Source: Tenodera sinensis (Eukaryota > Arthropoda > Insecta > Mantodea > Mantidae). From it: a stretch of DNA of 64,000 bases. The notes under the pieces are model-generated. The model saw only the letters and a program-made list of their open reading frames with translations, searched no databases and was not told where the DNA came from. Each line of letters opens with the position of its first letter. The first letter of the stretch is position 1. Position numbers and translations under genes: made by a program. Shown piece by piece: positions 32,861 to 45,460 of the stretch. The DNA is taken from the NCBI GenBank assembly GCA_030765045.1, contig CM060962.1:268635846-268699845 (forward strand). Direction: 5' to 3'.

Positions 32861-33384
32861 ATGCAACTTCAACAATATTGACTTATTTTTCCTCCTCCTG
32901 TGTTCACTTAAAGCTAGTTGAAAGAAAATATTCCCCCGGAATTCTTCCGAGAAGGCTATACCCATGTGCGTTCATGAAAGAATTTTCGCTTCTTACACGA
33001 ATTCGCACTTTCTATACACTTTACTTCTTCTGTGAAAGAATACTTGGACCTGAAGATGAGGTTACTCTTGTGTAAGAAGGCCCGAGTGGAAAACCAGACT
33101 TGTGGTCGTTCGTCAAGTGTTACCCGTCGCACTGATGAATGGATCTCTTGGGGTAGAATGCTCCAGCGCCTTCCAACTTTCTGATCGCCGTACAACTGCA
33201 CAATTTATTTGTAAACCCTTGAACGGAGACGCAGAGTTGATCTCGAATCCTTTAGCAAAGTTCTGTTCCACAAGAATCTCTCAACGAAGGAAAAGTTAAA
33301 AGGTAAGATGATTATAGAACCATTATTATATTTAACATAATGACAGCAGATACTGGGGACAAAATGAAAGGAACAACCCTAATA
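32861..33384. other. unannotated DNA
   Basis: No element recognised before the LINE remnant; LINE sequence may start earlier (33300-33384), but it cannot be read in frame. Confidence 0.3.
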
Positions 33385-33438
33385 ATTATTCAGGTGACAT
33401 GGTTCTAGGATCAACTGATAAACAGGCGCTACAAGAGG

Positions 33439-33516
<78 letters not shown>

Positions 33517-34290
33517 GCACGCGCGTACACACACAACAGCATTGGGCGACAGAAAATGAGTTCGTCATAATCATAAACAAAGATAAAACAGCACATATGA
33601 TATTCAAGAGAGGGGGAAGACTGAAGAGGAACGAGAATATAAGTGAACCATTGAAAATAGTAAATAGATAGCAAATACTTAGGCATCACTTGGCAAACAA
33701 CAGCGACTCCATTCAAAATCCACATACAGAAAAAATCAACAGCTGCCATAAAATGTGTACAGAAACAGCGATGAAACTGTTCGAAACAACAGTAGTGCCA
33801 ATCGTTACATATGGGATAGAACTACTGGGAGTAACTAAAGCTCAGTGACATAGAGAAAATTGAATCTGTAAAAGCAAGATACATAAAAAGAGCACAAGGA
33901 ACTAGTAAATATGCACCAAACAGAATAGCGTTCGCAATCGCCCGGGAAACCTACTTCCTGGAAGATATAAGGAACAAAATGTTGCTACCAAACACAGAAG
34001 CTTACAAAGGAGCGATAGCAAGAAGGAAGCAGAAAAGGAATTCGAATTCTTCCGAACGAACGACCTGATAAGCAGGCAATGGATGTAAAGCTACCAACCA
34101 CAGAGACACGCCATAGTAGGTCTAGCAATACATGAATTTCACCATATAATGTGTACTTCTAAGAAATTCCACCAAGCGAGCGACCAATATGTATGTAAAT
34201 CGCGTGAAAAGAGTGCGAACTCTACCACTACAAGTGCGACAAAGGACATGCTTCCTAAATGAACTCATAAAAGACAACAGATAGACTAGA
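33385..34290 (+). pseudogene. non-LTR retrotransposon RT/C-terminal remnant
   Basis: Frame-broken coding remnant. It starts with SGDMVLGSTDKQALQE, a decayed RT catalytic box (the Y-A-D-D tract is damaged to S-G-D), then QHWATENEFVIIINKDKTAH and MIFKRGG, the block after the RT palm. After stops come METAMKLFETTVVPIVTYGI-type residues (TAMKLFETTVVPIVTYGIEL), KIESVKARYIKRAQGTSKYA, RNKMLLPNTEAYKGAIARRK and a degenerate Cys-rich tail (CELYHYKCDKGH). The order fits the RT thumb and C-terminal domain of a LINE. A CA microsatellite replaces codons between the RT box and QHW. Confidence 0.85.
33440..33536. repeat. CA microsatellite inside the LINE remnant
   Basis: Pure CA from 33440 to 33512, then mixed ACGC and ACACAC to 33536. 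It sits between LINE codons ending ...LQEG and starting QHWATEN. Confidence 0.97.
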
Positions 34291-34334
34291 GAATTAAATG
34301 CCCATTCGAATGCAGCTTTCATTTGTTATTATTA

Positions 34335-34676
34335 TCTTCTTCTTCTTCTTCTTCTTCTTCTTCTTCTTCTTCTTCTTCTTCTTCTTCTTCTTCTTCTTCT
34401 TCTTCTTCTTCTTCTTCTTCTTCTTCTTCTTCTTCTTCTTCTTCTTCTTCTTCTTCTTCTTCTTCTTCTTCTTCTTCTTCTTCTTCTTCTTCTTCTTCTT
34501 CTTCTTCTTCTTCTTCTTCTTCTTCTTCTTCTTCTTCTTCTTCTTCTTCTTCTTCTTCTTCTTCTTCTTCTTCTTCTTCTTCTTCTTCTTCTTCTTCTTC
34601 TTCTTCTTCTTCTTCTTCTTCTTCTTCTTCTTCTTCTTCTTCTTCTTCTTCTTCTTCTTCTTCTTCTTCTTCTTCT
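34335..34676. repeat. (CTT)114 perfect trinucleotide array
   Basis: 342 bp of CTT (GAA on the minus strand) without a single interruption in the sequence given. It starts after ATTATTAT and ends at ACATGG, where the minus-strand LINE fragment stops. Purine/pyrimidine-segregated, so able to form triplex DNA. Confidence 0.98.
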
Positions 34677-34688
34677 ACATGGTTTAGG

Positions 34689-35357
<669 letters not shown>

Positions 35358-35794
35358 CCACCACTCAGTTAACCTTTAATGCTTCCACGTTCTATACTAA
35401 TCAAATAAAGGTCTCAGAAATGAAAATTTTAACAGCATGTGGAAAGATAAAACTCGGGGGAAAATACCTCGAGACTTAAACTTTGAAGCCAAGAAGAATG
35501 GTGTACACTAACAATCTGCCTTCGATGCAGAGTCCTTCATTACCCCAAAAGGTGGAAAGCGAAGCCAAGGATGGAGGGACCACATGTGTACATATTGAAG
35601 CCCTCCAATCCCTAAGGCTGATGGTGATCATGATGAGGGGGATTACAGAAACAATTACACTGTGTGCTCCGATGTAAACGGCGAGGATGGATTTGTCTCC
35701 AACATCTTCGGACATGTGTTACAAGATGGTGATTTCCCTGCCAGCAACGATGTCTTTGGCATGACCTTGCCTTAAGTAGGTGTGAATTAAGCAT
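35358..35794. other. unannotated DNA
   Basis: The open frames 35483-35677 (plus) and 35476-35715 (minus) are chance-like; no element recognised. Confidence 0.35.
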
Positions 35795-36245
35795 TAGAGT
35801 TCAACATCTTCCAAAGATGCGACACGAATTTTTAACTCCAAACTACATATGGGAACTTTTTTTTTTTTTTGTTCTCAAAAATGGTATTAATGGTCTTATT
35901 AAATACCAAATGTTTAAGATATTTGCACGACAGACTTGATGTCCCCTTCCGAGACTATTATCTGCGTACAATCGGAAACCAAAGAAATGCACATTTCGTT
36001 AAAACTCACAATATATATCAGATTTTATAGCACTAGCCACTTCCGAAATATTCCCCCATATACTTTTGGATTTTCCAATATATTTATCATATCTTTTTGA
36101 AGTACTGAGTCTTCATTCTTTTGCTTCTCGTGATTTGCAAAAAGTGGAGTTTCAAAGCCATTACATACCGACCTGCTTTTAAAAATACTTGGCTGTCACT
36201 TCAGCCTCTTCAAACTAAATTTATTTTCTTCAAATGTTTATCTGG
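35795..36245 (-). mobile_element. family A fragments, minus strand
   Basis: The minus-strand reading gives CATCTTTGGAAGATGTTGAA, TTCGTGTCGCATCT and, at the other end, ...TCATATTAATCCAGATAAAC (the 5'-proximal block). The middle is heavily diverged. It stands head to head with the next plus-strand copy. Confidence 0.6.
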
Positions 36246-36249
36246 ATTA

Positions 36250-37015
36250 ATATGAAATAAACGAAACTGACAAGATCAGGAAGGAGGGATATATAAAAAT
36301 ATCTGAAGTGTTGCATTCACGTGAGTTTCTCCACTAATTCCTCTACACACTATTCTTGCAAAAGCTCATTCCTCTATCCACTTCTCGGTAAACCAGAACA
36401 ACAAATTTTGTTGTCGGTGTAAGGATACCGTAGAGTAAAGAGAAAGATTTTTAAAAACTTTCATGGTTTTTCAATTGCATGGTCTTTACACGGTAACCAT
36501 GAGGGAAAAAAAAGAGTCACTTACCGCTTGAAAAAATTAAGTTTTTCATACTTCAAACCATGTACATTTTTATGTAGTAAGATTTTGCATACTTCTTTAA
36601 AAAGTTTACCAGGTATACAAAAGCTGTGACCTTCATAGGTTATTCGTATTCATATTATACACTGTGTATCCTATACAAATATCTTAAACACATGTATTTT
36701 AATCAAAATCGTTAAATATTTTTCTTTTTTGTGCAAATCAAAAGATATTGAGACTTTTCCCATATAAACCACAGGTTGGTGCGTGAGGATCTGCTTGAAA
36801 ATCCTCGTGTCGCACCCTTGGAAGATGCTGCGTTTGTTATTTAACCGCTTGTTGGTTTGGGAATTATGTTGTTTGATCACAGATGACACAGGGACAACTT
36901 TTTTGTTTAGGGTACCTCAAAACGTGCATTGCCGATTAAATCTAGGTATCGAATGTATTGGCAGAATGTGCCTACTGTACCTAGAAAGTTGTCCCATCAG
37001 TCTATTAGAGTAGAA
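36250..37015 (+). mobile_element. family A, diverged near-complete copy
   Basis: The 5' end is TCTGAAGTGTTGCATTCACG-TGAGTTTCTCC, then TTCCTCTATCCACTTCTCGG, later GTAGTAAGATTTTGCATAC, GTTTACCAGGTATACAAAAG, CATGTATTTTAATCAAAATCG, CCTCGTGTCGCACCCTTGG and AAGATGCTGCG. The CA tract is lost (ACAGATGACACAGGG). It ends near CTATTAGAGTAGAACC, with the terminal motif degraded. Confidence 0.8.
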
Positions 37016-38478
37016 CCAGCGTAGGAGTTCCCTATTCTCCTATAGGTAGGACGTGCAACACCAAGAGCATTCGACAAGCGAAAGAGCCATGCATCACGGC
37101 TAGTGTAGAACATGTAAGCTTAATGGCTTGATGTTTCAGTTGATGACGTATTAGCTCGAGCCACAGCTAACACTATCGCATTGTTGTCTGCAGACAACGA
37201 AACAACACGGCAACATGGTTATGACTACGCTAACTTACTAATTTATGGCGCTATAAATCTGACAACGGAATTAGTTCCATTCCTGTTCACATCCTTGTAT
37301 TTTTTTCATTACTGGTGGACGGAATTCTGAAGTTTGCGGTCCTTTCATGAATCAGGAATGCCACCATGCTACAACTTTTACATGTTATATTATTTGTTAA
37401 CCGTCACTCTGCATTTGGTTTGTGCGCCTGTTGACCTGGCAGAAGCGGAGAAAGTTGAGCCTTTATACGGGCACTATATTACATAAATACGTGCCTCTTC
37501 TAGACATGTTAATTTACGATCCAAGACGGACATAAATAGAGCGTTCTTTTTGTTGCCGGGCTGCTAATCTTGTCTATACCGCTGGGGTTGTGTTCCGTTC
37601 CAAAACTCCCGAGTTACTTACGAGTGATAGTAACATACACTGTAATAACTATTAATTTTATTATAAGTTGCGTTGACAGTGGTGATATCTGCATTGAGAC
37701 GCTCCTGGCATCTTCGGATGAAATTTTCATTGACACGCATACATTCTTCTTGCGTAATTTTCATATATTCCTAAGTGTGGGGATTGCACCTATGAACAGT
37801 TTTTATGTATCATAAAAATTCTTTGTTCAAGCGTGAATTCTTCGGCAGGCTTTTTAGTTCACTAATAACAGGACAAGAACAGCAACATTAATAAGATCAC
37901 TCTAAAGCAATTCACACACAACACCAATGTGTTAAACTTTCACCTTTGAGGTGCACAATGAACAAACCCCAGTCTTTATAGCTCGAGCTGAGTGCAGAAA
38001 CTGAAGGTGTACGAGTATAACGGAGCTGAAAAACAGACATGAGCGGGAGATTCATACTAGTGCGCAGCGGAAAAATACCAGGTCACTGCAGTGAAAGCGA
38101 ACTATGCAGTTATATTGAACTGTGGCCCCGCTATAAATCGAACGCAAGGTGTGTGATAAACCGATTATACCCTAAGAAAATGTTGCCAAAATTTCCTTCT
38201 ACTTGATATAAATTAGTGTATTTGACTAAAGCTTTCTAAGCTTTTACTTTCCATTCTTTTAAAATAAGTTTAGTATATGCGATGAAATGTCGCATAAAAA
38301 TAACTTATTTGTGGAAAACTTTTTGCCGATTTTCCCAAGTTGTAACTACTTAAAATATTAACTACTGCGTAATATTTGAAATTCCCTCACTCCTCCTTCC
38401 AACCCTCATTTTTCATTTGATAGGATGTGTATGATGAGGAAAGTGGGAATAAAGGACACACAAAGTTCGCTGCGAGTG
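37016..38478. other. unannotated DNA
   Basis: No recognised element or gene. Confidence 0.35.
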
Positions 38479-38553
38479 AACGTGCGTGTGTGCATGCGTG
38501 CGTGTGTGTGTGTGCGTGTGTGTGTGTGTGTGTGTGTGCGTGCGTGTGCGTGC
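38479..38553. repeat. GT/GC microsatellite
   Basis: Imperfect (GT)n with GCGTGC interruptions. Confidence 0.95.
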
Positions 38554-38699
38554 GACCATTATAGGGGAGAGAGTGAAACATGTGTTAAAAGGTTCATGTT
38601 TCTGATGTGGCCGGAGTGTACCGTCTGGCAACAAACAGTTGGAAGTTGTGACAAAGCTTTTTAATAAAATGCACCCCCCCCCCCGCCCATAATTACCTT

Positions 38700-39468
<769 letters not shown>

Positions 39469-39469
39469 A

Positions 39470-39753
39470 ACGTCAGTAAAGGCAGCAAGGCTTGCACCTC
39501 AGTCGGCAAATATCACTTCGAACATGCCCCTTCGAACGATCTTGGAGAAACTCGAGTGTTTTAGATTACACAGTGCACTCCTGCGTGTTGCTGGTAGCCT
39601 ATGCAGCAAGGCACACGTCCCCTCGCCTTGGATTCGAACATTGCATGACATCAATACCTATCTTTATCTTGAATTTTCCTGGATTAGCTCTGATGTGTTT
39701 TCCATTCTGGTTGACTTGCATAACTGTAATCCATAAGACAGGCAGAAAAACTA

Positions 39754-39787
<34 letters not shown>
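39470..39787. other. unclassified segment ending in A33
   Basis: Sequence foreign to family A lying between two minus-strand family A blocks and ending in 33 A (39755-39787). It may be a retroposed insert with a poly-A tail; no recognisable head or TSD supports this firmly. Confidence 0.4.
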
Positions 39788-39790
<3 letters not shown>

Positions 39791-40190
39791 GATCTCATAA
39801 GGGACACAATTCCTATCAACTACGGTTCTGTTTTCTTTCTTTTCTGAGTTAACCATTTCTGAGATAATTATTTTATTGATTTAAATTTTCCAATATTTAT
39901 ATTTTTCTCAGATGGGAAGTCGTTACTCTTTTTCTTCCGTTCTAGTCATGCGAACAGAATAAACAGAATTACATTATAAGGGCATCACATGCAGCTACCG
40001 CTTAAAAGATTTATTATTACTTAAGTCAAATGTATTTCCTTATTCTCATTGTACCTACTACGAATTTCTACAAATATGTATCTGCTTAACATGAAGTAGA
40101 TAGAAGAACAAGCGTTTGTAAGAGTAGTTGTTCGAGAGTAAGTATAGAAAGTCATGTGAGTGCACTCATCAGCTTTTTATTTTGTAAAAA
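39788..40190 (-). mobile_element. family A 5' half, minus strand
   Basis: The minus-strand reading starts GTGCACTCACATGACTTTCT-ATACTTAC, then CTCGAACAACTACTCTTACA, TTCATGTTAAGCAGATAC, AAATTCGTAGTAGGTACAAT, AAGCGGTAGC... and ...CAGAAATGGTTAACTCAG and TTATGAGATCTAC. Confidence 0.8.
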
Positions 40191-40194
40191 TTGA

Positions 40195-40881
40195 CTCTTA
40201 ACTATATTAAAGTGCCGTATGCTTAGACATTTGCACGATAAACAAAATGTGAATTTTTATTTTTGTACTAATAGCCTATGAAATGTCTTGCACAATTGTT
40301 ATGCCGTAAGAGATAGATAAACCTTAGTGTCTTTATAAAAATTTAGATCTCGTTAAGGCACACAATTTAGGTTTAAAATAATTTTATGTGACATTAAGTA
40401 TTTCAGAAGTATTCTTTTTTGAAAGGTAGATTTGGAACTGAAAAATTCAATGCCACAACTGGGATCTGAACCACCGACCGTCCGCTTACCAGGCGGGTGC
40501 TCTAACCATTAAGCTACTGTGACAACCTGCCAGAATGACACCGAATTATTCAACCAATTCGTATTTTTCCCGGCAAACCACAAAGGCAGTCTCACATCAG
40601 AGACAATTACCCCAATGGTGACTTACTATCGTACGTGCTTTATGTTCCGGGATTAAATTACCTTCTGATGGTAATTATTATTTATTTATGCCAACAGTAA
40701 GTTTATTGACATAAATATATAAATAATAAGTATTCTTTAATATTGGTTTGAATTATCTTGTACTTATTTCAAGTGGTAAGTCGCTATTCATTTTTTCATA
40801 CGACCATGCACACTACACGGAGTTTCAAAGCATCACATTGCGTTTGGATTTTTAAAAATCTGACTATCGCTTTAGTCTAGT
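40195..40881 (-). mobile_element. family A inner part, minus strand, split by SINE S2
   Basis: The minus-strand blocks TTTAACGAGATC-type (CTTAACGAGATCTAAATTTT), TTATCTATCTCTTACGGC-ATAAC and, beyond the SINE, ...TCAAACCAATATTAAAG and GCTTTGAAACTCCGTG occur in normal order. It continues beyond the hAT nest as the fragment at 42069-42230, so this copy was broken by at least three later insertions. Confidence 0.75.
40418..40727 (-). mobile_element. SINE S2, full-length, with perfect 11-bp TSD
   Basis: Flanked by AAGTATTCTTT at 40407-40417 and 40728-40738. On the minus strand: head TTATTATTTATATATTTATG-TC, a ~140-bp body, then a tRNA-like region with A box (TAGCTTAATGGTTAGAGC), GGTAAGCGG and B box (GGTGGTTCAGATCCC), and the end TTGTGGCATTGAATTTTTCA-GTTCCAAATCTACCTTTC. 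The tRNA-like part lies at the 3' half, unlike in typical SINEs. It shares head and tail with the element at 24619-24796. Confidence 0.85.
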
Positions 40882-42064
40882 GCTATGGTATTCAACCATT
40901 TTTCTCCGCGTAACCCCAGATACAATTTTCCATTCCAGTCTGTAACCCCCTAGGCCTTGCCCTAGGGTTATCCATAGTTCAAATAATATGTAACGATAGA
41001 AAATGCATTATGCTGAGTGTATGAGCATTTTAAATTTTATGTACCTCGTAAGTAATCTTGGCAGGTTAGATATGTGTGGCCAGTGGCGTGGCGTGGTTTG
41101 TGGACTTGGGTATGCACTTTGAACTCGCGTTAAGGGTACGCATAGGTGAAATTGCTAAATTCTACAATTATTAACGGATTTTGTTCAATACAGGTAAGGA
41201 ATAATCTACATACAAATTTAAATAATACACTTTTAAATTTATTTTATTGTATTTATTATTTTTTAGTCATTTTCAACACTGTACCTGAAATGCTCCACAC
41301 GATTCTGTTATAGATAAGTACTCCCAAAAGAATGTTAGAAACAGAACATTTTGTAATGCCTTGGTTTATAAAATAAAAATTATTAACTTTGAAAACATAT
41401 TTTTTCACAATTTTTATAATTTTCATTTAAGTTTATAATTCACCTACTGCTAAAAATTAAAGTTACAGAAAAATCACTCCCATTACTTATTAATGCATTC
41501 TTTGTTGATTACAAGCACTCGGATTCCATATTTGAAGCGGTAGGTTTCCAGAAAATGTAACGTGCTCTCTACAACACGAGTTTTCTTCGTAGTGAACCAC
41601 ACGGAAGCACATGAGCAATGTGCATACTCTGCCTTCGGTTTCCTGGCGTATTTCTCTCTTACAGTTCGCACCAATTACTGTTCGTAATGCTGCTTGTTGT
41701 ACTGTGATAGGTGCAGAAGAAGTTAAAAATATGAAATTAACTTTCCTTGCCCAGCAAAATAGTGAAAAAACTTAGGTTTAAGCCACATTAACATTAAAGA
41801 GCGAGATGCGCTTCTCTGAGTCACATCCACTGCGTGCACATCGTTTGACGTGACTGGCGTAAAGCAAGCAGAACCACCAGCCGCTCTGTTTCACGCTTGA
41901 CGTGATACGCTAACAATACTAATTCATAGCAGATTGTTGTTCGAAACATACTCCTCAGTAAAAATAATGCCAATTGGATTAATATATAGATAATAATCAA
42001 CTAACGAAACCTGGCAGGGTATGCAACACATCTCCCACATCCATTGACGCTACTCGCCTGTGTG
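40881..42064. mobile_element. hAT-like outer element (interrupted, one end unclear)
   Basis: The left end CTATGGTATTCAACCATTTT-TCTCCGCGTAACCCC closely resembles the termini of the 244-bp hAT MITE at 50729 (CAATGATATTCAACC). GTCTAGTG (40873-40880) and GCCTAGTG (42067 region) form a probable 8-bp duplication, and together they rejoin the family A sequence. The right terminus is not recognisable, perhaps lost when the second hAT inserted almost at its end. Confidence 0.5.
41081..42060. mobile_element. 980-bp hAT-like element with perfect 8-bp TSD
   Basis: Flanked by TGTGTGGC on both sides (41073-41080 and 42061-42068). The ends are CAGTGGCGTGGCGTGG and, reverse-complemented, CAGGCGAGTAGCGTCAATGG: they share CAG and a GT(G/A)GCGT core in the same relative place, with more similarity inward (GTTTGTGGA / GATGTGGGA). 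No transposase is recognisable inside; the 63-codon minus-strand frame at 41483-41674 has no known motif. Best read as a non-autonomous hAT. Confidence 0.75.
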
Positions 42065-42068
42065 TGGC

Positions 42069-42230
42069 CTAGTGCATTCTTATATTTGCAATGAAACATT
42101 TAAACGTGTAATGAAAGTTTATCTGGATTATAAAGAAGAGCAAGAAACTTTTTAAGAATACTGTCTAGAAGAGTGAGTTAAGAATATCATGTTAATGTAA
42201 CACGCTAGTTTTCCCCATTGTATCTCTAAA
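42069..42230 (-). mobile_element. family A 5' part, minus strand (continuation)
   Basis: The minus-strand reading gives GTGTTACATTAACATGATAT-TCTTAACTCACTCTTC, then AATCCAGATAAACTTTC and TTGCAAATATAAGAATGC. It joins the block ending at 40880 once the hAT nest is removed. Confidence 0.6.
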
Positions 42231-43191
42231 AGGTTATACTATAAAAAGAGAAAGCTGCATGGAAAAAAGAGAACGAAAGGAAGAAGCTTAGTGTAAGGTT
42301 TGACTTGGGAATTGCATTTGCGGCCTCCTAAATTTTTGACTTGACTTCAAGCAAATAATAAGCTTATTTTCCTTTTTGGTGTAGGTTTTTCTTTAACAGC
42401 CTAAGGTTTAATAATAATAATATACTAAGAGGCTTCTCTAGATCCTTAAGCGATCAAAGATACACGTTTCCACCGTTATTTGAAGCAATCCACCTTTTTA
42501 ACTGTTGAGAGTATCAGACCTGTACTTAAACTCGGCTCAAGTAGAGCGAATCCCCTAAAAGCCCTTGTGCTTCTGGTTTGTGGGCAGAGAGGGATATCCT
42601 CTTTGTAATCCTGGTTCACTGTTTGTTAAGGATGACGAAACGTCTACACGGTAGATCCCCTTCACTGATTGGGATTCTGTGCTCACAATTCTCTTTTATA
42701 CAGCATGCTACAAGGTTGTTTTTCCTTTAAGAAGGTTTCTGATCACTACACAACGAGAGCAATAGTATCCAAATGTTAACGGAACTTTTCGTATTTATGC
42801 CCTTTTTTCTCTCTTACCACCTGCATGTAATAAAGTAAGAGGAATATCGTGACATCGTCGGAAATACAGGTCTTGGGACCCCTGAAAAAAGGTTAATGCT
42901 AGTGTACTGTATTTGATTCAAGAGTTTAGCTATGACCTTGTGGTTGTCAAAAGTGAACCTGAGATAACGCTCTATTTTTTTCCCTCACCCTAACGGTTTA
43001 CAGCCTGTTTCTAAAGCAACTTATACTCTATTTCCCGGTACAATAATTATTACTCGAAAGAGCATCATTAATACATTATATTACCGCATAAAACAAAGCA
43101 ATTACTTTGAATAAGATCCCTAATGAATTATCTTTATTGGAGACTCAAGAAACCACGCGATATAATATTGTAGCAACACTTGCACTACTTA

Positions 43192-43192
<1 letters not shown>
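42231..43192. other. unannotated DNA
   Basis: Nothing recognised. Confidence 0.35.
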
Positions 43193-43229
<37 letters not shown>

Positions 43230-43318
43230 CATCATCAATCATCATCATCATCATCACCACCATCACCATCAGCATCATCACCATCACGATGATTATTATT
43301 ATTATTATCATCATCATC
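43193..43318. repeat. ATC-rich microsatellite
   Basis: Imperfect (ATC)n with ACC and ATT variants. Confidence 0.95.
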
Positions 43319-43544
43319 ATATTTGTTTTCTAAATTGCGAATGAGCCCAAGTAGGACTACACAGAGTACTTAGAGACGGTTTTTTAATTCTCCTTTGAGT
43401 CCATAATTCTTTCATCCTTAGACTGTGGGCTTTCTTTCATCTGTCCATGTTGTTCTAGTTTTTTCTTCGGTTTGTCCTTCGGTCAACTTGCCATTTATGT
43501 ACCTTTGTTCTAAAGTATATTTATATCTTCTGGAGTAGCTGTTA
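43319..43544. other. short unique segment between microsatellites
   Basis: No gene or element recognised. Confidence 0.3.
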
Positions 43545-43875
<331 letters not shown>

Positions 43876-44459
43876 GGGCCAGTGATTTATGCAAACGCCG
43901 TTGAAAGACGTGTGGAAATAATCCCAAAATTTGTAGCGCAGTTGGCGACTCGTGGTTGGTGGTCGTGCCCGCAGATGTCACTGGCGTGAAATTGTGACTT
44001 CCTGTACTCTTCTTCTTTACCAGTAATTAAGTTTATTAATTGGCAAACTTGCGGCGCCAGTCTGTGATACGCTTAATACCATCCTTCCGCTGTCGTTAAC
44101 ATCTTATGCCCCATACGTCGCGATGCTCACATAAAAGTTTGTAGATTTCACATCCTGCCTTTTGGTTTGTGACACTATCAGATATCTAAGAATAACCTTA
44201 TAGCTTCTGAATTTGACTCCAGCAAATGCACGTTTATATCAGCTGTTCATACAAGGTCGAAAAAATTGTAAGGAATATTTTGTAGTGACAATCATATTGT
44301 CCTGTAATGCGTGATTTTGGTTATTGCAATTCATTGTTTACTAATTTAACTTCAGTTCTAGCTGAAAAACCGTAACGCCATCTTCTTTCATGGGTTGAAG
44401 TGAAGGAACAGAAGTAGTGGTTCAAACAGAGTATTCGTCATTTAGAGGCAGTCTGTACT
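43876..44459. other. unannotated DNA
   Basis: Nothing recognised. Confidence 0.3.
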
Positions 44460-44585
44460 TACATATAAATGAGTAAATGAGTTTATCTCGATAAACAAGT
44501 AGTAGATGGAAGAATAACCCTTTGTAAAATAGTTCTTAGCGGAGTGAACAAAGGAAGTCTTGTGGATGCAACACGTTTTGATTGC
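44460..44585 (-). mobile_element. family A 5'-end fragment, minus strand
   Basis: The minus-strand reading is AACGTGTTGCATCCACAAGA-CTTCC, then CTAAGAACTATTTTACAAAG and TATTCTTCCATCTACTACTTG-TTTATCGAG. Confidence 0.7.
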
Positions 44586-45284
44586 GAAATCCTATCCCTA
44601 CTTAATAATATCAATCTTGATTATTTCTGGAAAGTCTTCCAACTAAACTTACACAGTAAATGACAAATACAGAATTAGCATTAACATGGTTTATTATCAA
44701 GTTATTGTACATCTCGATGTGAGCACTAGGCACTACGAGGTTGGGGCGTGGCATATCGCAACCCTTTTAGGGCTCCACTTGCATTAAAAAGCATTAACGG
44801 AAACAAATTCTCTCAGCGCTGTGTGAATGCCTAATGACTACGTCTTTGCACCGCCTTCTAGAACTCCTTCCTTCGGGCGAAACGCTTGCTCGTTAAAACT
44901 TACGCGCCTTCTACGTGATTAAAATACAATTTCATTTTATTTTCGCTCAAGACAACATCCTTTATAATTTTTTTTCACAGTTTGTAACGTTTCTAGAATT
45001 TTAAGTAATAATATAAATATGTTTCTGCGCTGCTTTCTCAAAAGAACGTTGGACATTCTTTACGTATTGTAAATTAAGGCTTCTGTCTACAGTGGAGCTG
45101 AAATAACCAGGAGAGAGTTTACTAGATATTTTACAACAACAACGACAATAATAATATAATAATAGTAATAGTAACAATAATAATAGTAACGGTGATGATA
45201 ACGATATCTTAATCGAGAAAGCTTGACACCTTCTGTTGCATAACCAAAGAATCTTGTCAGATATTTTGGTACGCCGCATTTCAC
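44586..45284. other. unannotated DNA
   Basis: A short AAT-rich tract at 45142-45190; nothing else recognised. Confidence 0.3.
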
Positions 45285-45460
45285 TTAAATGAACGACTTA
45301 GCCGTAAACACACATACACACACGCGCGCGCGCACATACACGGACTTGTTTTAAAAATGTTTTTTTTTTTATTCAGGGGGCTTCAAAGCGTGTATTTCCG
45401 ATTAAATCTCGACATCGAAGTGTTGGGTGTGATACAATAGCTCTCCTACTTTCTACTACT
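45285..45460 (+). mobile_element. family A 3'-end fragment
   Basis: CACACACGCGCGCGCGCACA tract (45313-45333), TTTTATTCAGGGGGCTTCAA, GTATTTCCGATTAAATCTCG and a degenerate terminus CTCCTACTTTCTACTACTTG. Confidence 0.8.

Noticed and set aside
41483..41674. Transposase fragment inside the 980-bp hAT-like element
   Set aside because: The 63-codon minus-strand frame has no BED, RNase H-fold or dimerisation motif.
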